A stretch of DNA of 8,799 bases from Syntrophaceae bacterium (GTDB lineage: Bacteria > Desulfobacterota > Syntrophorhabdia > Syntrophorhabdales > WCHB1-27). The notes beneath the pieces are model-generated. The model ran no database searches and was not told the origin of the DNA. It saw only the letters and a list, made by a program, of their open reading frames with translations. Both the position numbers and the translations under genes were made by a program. Location: NCBI GenBank assembly GCA_003165115.1, contig PLSJ01000429.1, positions 1-8,799 on the forward strand. Direction: 5' to 3'. Positions 6,354-8,799 of the stretch are shown one piece after another (the stretch's first letter is position 1; every line of letters begins with the position of its first letter).

Positions 6354-7712
6354 ATGATCCTCGAACGCATAGAATCGGAAGGTCTGTCCCATTATTCGTA
6401 CCTGATCGGGGCCGGCGCCTCCGCCGCCGTCATCGACCCGAGAAGGGATTGCCTGGTCTACGCGGAAATGGCCGCCCATAAGGGGATGCGCATCAGGCAC
6501 ATCTTCGAGACCCATCGGAACGAGGACTATCTGAGTGGGGCCGTCGAGCTTGCGTCAATGACCGGGGCCGAAGTCTGGCACGCGGACAGCCAATGGGATT
6601 ACCGGTACGGCACACCGGCGCGCGACGGACAGGAGTGGCGGGTGGGGAGCCTCAAGATCAGGGCCATACTCTCACCGGGCCATACACCGGGCATGATGAG
6701 CTACCTGCTCCACGACGAGGAGGGCGCGCCCTGGATCGTCTTCACGGGTGATGCGCTCTTCGCGGGGGATGTCGGGCGGGTCGACTTTATGGGCAGCGAC
6801 AGGCTCGACGAGATGGCGGCGTTGCTCTACGGCACGCTCTTCGAGAGGCTGCTGCCCCTGGGTGACGGAGTGATCGTCTGCCCTGCCCACGGGCCGGGCT
6901 CGGTCTGCGCGTCGGATATCAGCACGAGGGTCTGGACGACGATCGGCCTGGAGCGCTGCCACAACCCGAAGCTCCAGGTTTGTGATCCCTTCCAATTCAT
7001 TGCCGCAAACGCCGTGGATCATGAAAAAGCGCCCTATTTTAGCCGTATGGAACAATTGAACCTCACGGGAGCGCCCCCTTTGGGCCAGATGCCCGTGCTC
7101 GCTCCCTTGACCCCCCAGGAATTCAAAGAGAAGATGGCCGGGGCGATAGTCGTCGACACGAGGATGCCGGAGGCCTTCGCGGCGAGCCACGTGCCGGGCG
7201 CCCTGTCCATATGGCTCGGCGGTCTGCCCGGCTTCGCGGGATGGTTCCTCCCTTACGACAAGCCGCTCCTTCTGGTCGTCGATGAGGACGAGGAGGAAAA
7301 GGCGGTCCGCGCCCTGGTAAGGATGGGGTACGATTCGCTCGCCGGGAAGCTTTCCGGCGGCATGTTGGGCTGGCTCAAGGCCGAGGGGCGGGCTGTTTCG
7401 ACGGGGATGGTTTCCGTGGGCGAGATGCGTGAGATCCTCGACTCGGGCAGCCCGGCGCAACTCCTCGACGTGCGCAGCAAAGAAGAACTCGAGAAGAACG
7501 GGCGCGTCGACGGGGCGCACCATATCCACATCACCCAACTGCCCCGCCACATGGACGAAATACCGGGGCAGGATACCGTCTACGTCTTCTGCGCGTCGGG
7601 CCTGCGCTCGACGATCGCGGCGAGCTACCTTCAAAGGGAAGGCCGGGACAACGTGAAAATCGTTTTGGGCGGACCGCCTTTCAGGCAGGGAGTCCGCTCC
7701 TCGCCCGGGTAA
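6354..7712 (+). CDS. Metallo-beta-lactamase-fold hydrolase fused to two rhodanese domains (persulfide dioxygenase-like)
   Basis: The 452-residue protein has an MBL domain (1-235) of the ETHE1/CstB group, then two rhodanese domains. Expected iron ligands are present: H54 (ETHRNEDY), H110 (SPGHTPG) and D133 (TGDALFAGDVGRVD); H179 (CPAHGPGS) is also kept. The usual HxHxDH motif is changed to HRNEDY, so the second His is N56 and the last is Y59. Rhodanese 1 (about 250-350) lacks a catalytic cysteine: the loop region reads VVDEDEEE. Rhodanese 2 (about 351-440) has the active loop CASGLRS with C413. Relatives oxidise glutathione or CoA persulfide to sulfite and move sulfane sulfur by the rhodanese cysteine. 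The gene follows htrA by one base, so the two are cotranscribed. The last dozen residues after VLGG do not look like a normal rhodanese end. No signal peptide, so a cytoplasmic enzyme. Confidence 0.88.
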   Translation: MILERIESEGLSHYSYLIGAGASAAVIDPRRDCLVYAEMAAHKGMRIRHIFETHRNEDYLSGAVELASMTGAEVWHADSQWDYRYGTPARDGQEWRVGSLKIRAILSPGHTPGMMSYLLHDEEGAPWIVFTGDALFAGDVGRVDFMGSDRLDEMAALLYGTLFERLLPLGDGVIVCPAHGPGSVCASDISTRVWTTIGLERCHNPKLQVCDPFQFIAANAVDHEKAPYFSRMEQLNLTGAPPLGQMPVLAPLTPQEFKEKMAGAIVVDTRMPEAFAASHVPGALSIWLGGLPGFAGWFLPYDKPLLLVVDEDEEEKAVRALVRMGYDSLAGKLSGGMLGWLKAEGRAVSTGMVSVGEMREILDSGSPAQLLDVRSKEELEKNGRVDGAHHIHITQLPRHMDEIPGQDTVYVFCASGLRSTIAASYLQREGRDNVKIVLGGPPFRQGVRSSPG

Positions 7713-7756
7713 GCCACGCCGGGGCGCGAAGGGGCGGCGCAACGGGGAGCGGTTGC

Positions 7757-8284
7757 TTATATGTCCACCCTCTCCATGCCGAGCCTGCAATACTTGCCTG
7801 CCAGCTCCACGTAGAGCCTCCTCGCGTAATCCCAGAATTCCGTGTCCTTCTCCGACACGTCCCTGATCTTTTTTGCCGGGTTGCCCGCCGCTATCACCGA
7901 CTCGGGTATCCGCTGTCCCTGCGTGACGACGGCCCCTTCCGCCACGACGGAGCGCCTGCCGGTCTCCGACCGGATGCTCAGGACGGCGCCCATACCCACG
8001 CCCGATGAGTCGCCCAGCCGCCTGCCATGAACGATGGCCCCGTGGCCTATGACGACGCCGTTGCCGATGGAGCAGCATTCGTTCGGAGGGGCATGTATGA
8101 TCGCCCCTTCCTCGACCGTGGTCTCGTCGCCGATCTCGATGACGCCGTAGTCCCCCCGAAGGATGGCCCCGTGGCCGATATAGCAGCGCTCGCCTATCCT
8201 CACGTCCCCTATGACGGTGGCCGTTTCGCTCACGTACGTGCCGGCGCCCACAACGGGCTGCCTGCCGTCGAACCTGTAGAACAT
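7757..8284 (-). CDS. Gamma-class carbonic anhydrase / hexapeptide-repeat (LbetaH) family protein
   Basis: The 175-residue protein is a left-handed beta-helix with repeated [IV]G-type hexapeptides over residues 12-140, then a C-terminal helix (SEKDTEFWDYARRLYVELAG). The three histidines that bind metal in gamma-carbonic anhydrases are present at H64 (IIHA), H81 and H86 (IGHGAIVHG), as is the LRGD pair (R43, D45). Length and motifs match the YrdA/PaaY/CaiE-type short family rather than the longer archaeal Cam with its acidic loop. Such proteins form trimers with metal at the interfaces; some hydrate CO2, others have no shown activity or act as thioesterases. Start ATG 8284 has GGGAGAG upstream. 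It stands alone, convergent with the MBL-rhodanese gene (44-base gap) and divergent from the ABC ATPase gene. Confidence 0.88.
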   Translation of the reverse strand: MFYRFDGRQPVVGAGTYVSETATVIGDVRIGERCYIGHGAILRGDYGVIEIGDETTVEEGAIIHAPPNECCSIGNGVVIGHGAIVHGRRLGDSSGVGMGAVLSIRSETGRRSVVAEGAVVTQGQRIPESVIAAGNPAKKIRDVSEKDTEFWDYARRLYVELAGKYCRLGMERVDI

Positions 8285-8336
8285 TTTCTTCTCTCCCTTT
8301 TAGCCTAAACCGCCCCATGCGTCCAAAATCGGGAAC

Positions 8337-8366
8337 TTGCAATTATGTCGAGTAATCATGTACCAT
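8337..8366 (+). promoter_or_regulatory. Candidate promoter of the ABC transporter gene
   Basis: TTGCAA (8337-8342), an 18-base spacer and TACCAT (8361-8366) give four of six matches each. It overlaps the inverted repeat TCATG-TAC-CATGA (8356-8368) and lies beside the divergent gamma-carbonic anhydrase promoter, so one regulator could touch both. Weak evidence only. Confidence 0.3.
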
Positions 8367-8367
8367 G

Positions 8368-8396
8368 ATCACATGTCCGCGTCTACCATTTGTCAC
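8368..8396 (-). promoter_or_regulatory. Candidate promoter of the gamma-carbonic anhydrase gene
   Basis: On the minus strand GTGACA (8396-8391), a 17-base spacer and TGTGAT (8373-8368) give five and four matches to the -35 and -10 consensus. The leader would be about 75 bases. Confidence 0.35.
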
Positions 8397-8424
8397 CATT
8401 CGAGTATCGGGACGGATGCCCTCC

Positions 8425-8799
8425 ATGATTGAATTGAGCGCCGCGACCAAAAGGTACGGCAGCGTCACCGCTGTCGATAACGTCTCGTTCTCCGTCGGGA
8501 GAGGTGAATATTTCGCGCTCCTCGGACCCAACGGCGCGGGGAAGACAACGATCGTGCGGATGCTCCTCGACTTTGCGCGGCCCACGTCGGGAAGCCTGTC
8601 GATAAACGGCCTTTCGACCACGCATGCCGCCTGCCGCACCGCGGTCGGCTACCTGGCCGAAAACCACCGAATGCCGCCGCACCTTTCCGGATGGCAATAC
8701 CTGCGGCGCTGCGCGGAGCTATCGGGTGTGGACAGGCTTGATGCCGTGGACCGCTGCGGGCGCATCGTCGAGCTTATCGGCATGCAGGGCAGGGAACAC
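8425..8799 (+). CDS. ABC transporter ATP-binding protein, N-terminal part (cut by window end)
   Basis: The 125 visible residues start MIELSAATKRYG, the usual opening of an ABC ATPase. The A-loop is Y11, the Walker A is GPNGAGKTT (34-42), and the Q-loop region reads VGYLAENHRMPPHLSG (74-89), with the YLxE pattern seen in CcmA/NatA-type exporter ATPases. The signature LSGGQ, Walker B and H-loop lie beyond the window. The ATPase would drive transport with a separate membrane subunit, probably encoded just to the right; the substrate cannot be told. The ATG at 8425 gives the standard start. An in-frame ATG at 8416, with GGGACGG before it, would add three residues (MPS). The gene is divergent from the gamma-carbonic anhydrase. 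Confidence 0.9.
   Translation, partial: MIELSAATKRYGSVTAVDNVSFSVGRGEYFALLGPNGAGKTTIVRMLLDFARPTSGSLSINGLSTTHAACRTAVGYLAENHRMPPHLSGWQYLRRCAELSGVDRLDAVDRCGRIVELIGMQGREH

Noticed and set aside
7739..7760. Small hairpin GCAAC-(8)-GTTGC followed by TTAT between the convergent genes, possible terminator
   Set aside because: Only a 5-base stem and no real T-run; it overlaps the stop of the gamma-carbonic anhydrase gene. Too weak to list.
6672..8342. Long minus-strand frame of over 500 codons opposite the MBL-rhodanese and gamma-carbonic anhydrase genes
   Set aside because: Composition is Arg/Gly-rich low complexity typical of an antisense shadow in GC-rich DNA, and it overlaps two well-supported genes.
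4350..8366. Shared 10-mer CATGTACCAT at 4350-4359 and 8357-8366, possible common regulatory site
   Set aside because: Ten-base matches are expected many times by chance in a window of this size, and the first copy lies inside the 51-codon frame.

Overview
The window is a GC-rich bacterial chromosomal segment with seven recognisable protein genes, one broken gene, one clear small protein gene and one possible one. The gene set (HtrA protease with two PDZ domains, ETHE1/CstB-like metallo-beta-lactamase-rhodanese fusion, gamma-class carbonic anhydrase, AmgK/MurU-like sugar kinase and nucleotidyltransferase, and a probable sigma-54 promoter) fits a Gram-negative bacterium, perhaps a deltaproteobacterial/Desulfobacterota-type anaerobe. 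That placement is a guess from gene content and style; no taxonomic marker is present.

Layout. (1) Positions 1-1174 hold the N-terminus of a leftward MFS transporter that runs off the window, and a divergent, rightward MFS sugar-transporter-like gene. The second has lost its middle (about TM6-TM9) with a frame change and looks like a pseudogene. (2) Positions 1161-4245 form a leftward three-gene operon: a SpoIID/LytB-domain protein, a MurU-like nucleotidyltransferase and an AmgK-like phosphotransferase. Stop and start codons overlap (TTGA, and possibly GTGA), which implies translational coupling. (3) Positions 4246-4584 are a regulatory region. It has a leftward sigma-70-type promoter with a perfect inverted repeat over its -10, a possible rightward 51-codon gene, a foldable element and a near-consensus sigma-54 promoter just before a 59-codon gene at 4585-4764. 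(4) Positions 4789-7712 hold a rightward pair one base apart: an exported HtrA/Do protease and a metallo-beta-lactamase-rhodanese fusion. (5) Positions 7757-8284 hold a leftward gamma-carbonic anhydrase, followed by a divergent intergenic region and the start of a rightward ABC transporter ATPase cut by the window end.

How the genes may work together. The AmgK/MurU pair would turn recovered MurNAc into MurNAc-1-phosphate and then UDP-MurNAc, bypassing de novo (fosfomycin-sensitive) synthesis. A SpoIID-type glycan-cleaving domain at the head of the same operon suggests a peptidoglycan turnover and recycling unit. The HtrA/MBL-rhodanese pair joins envelope protein quality control to persulfide chemistry. 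The MFS region next to the recycling operon appears to be decaying accessory DNA. The least explained part is 4246-4764: two short reading frames, an unusual fold and a sigma-54 site that seems dedicated to a very small protein.
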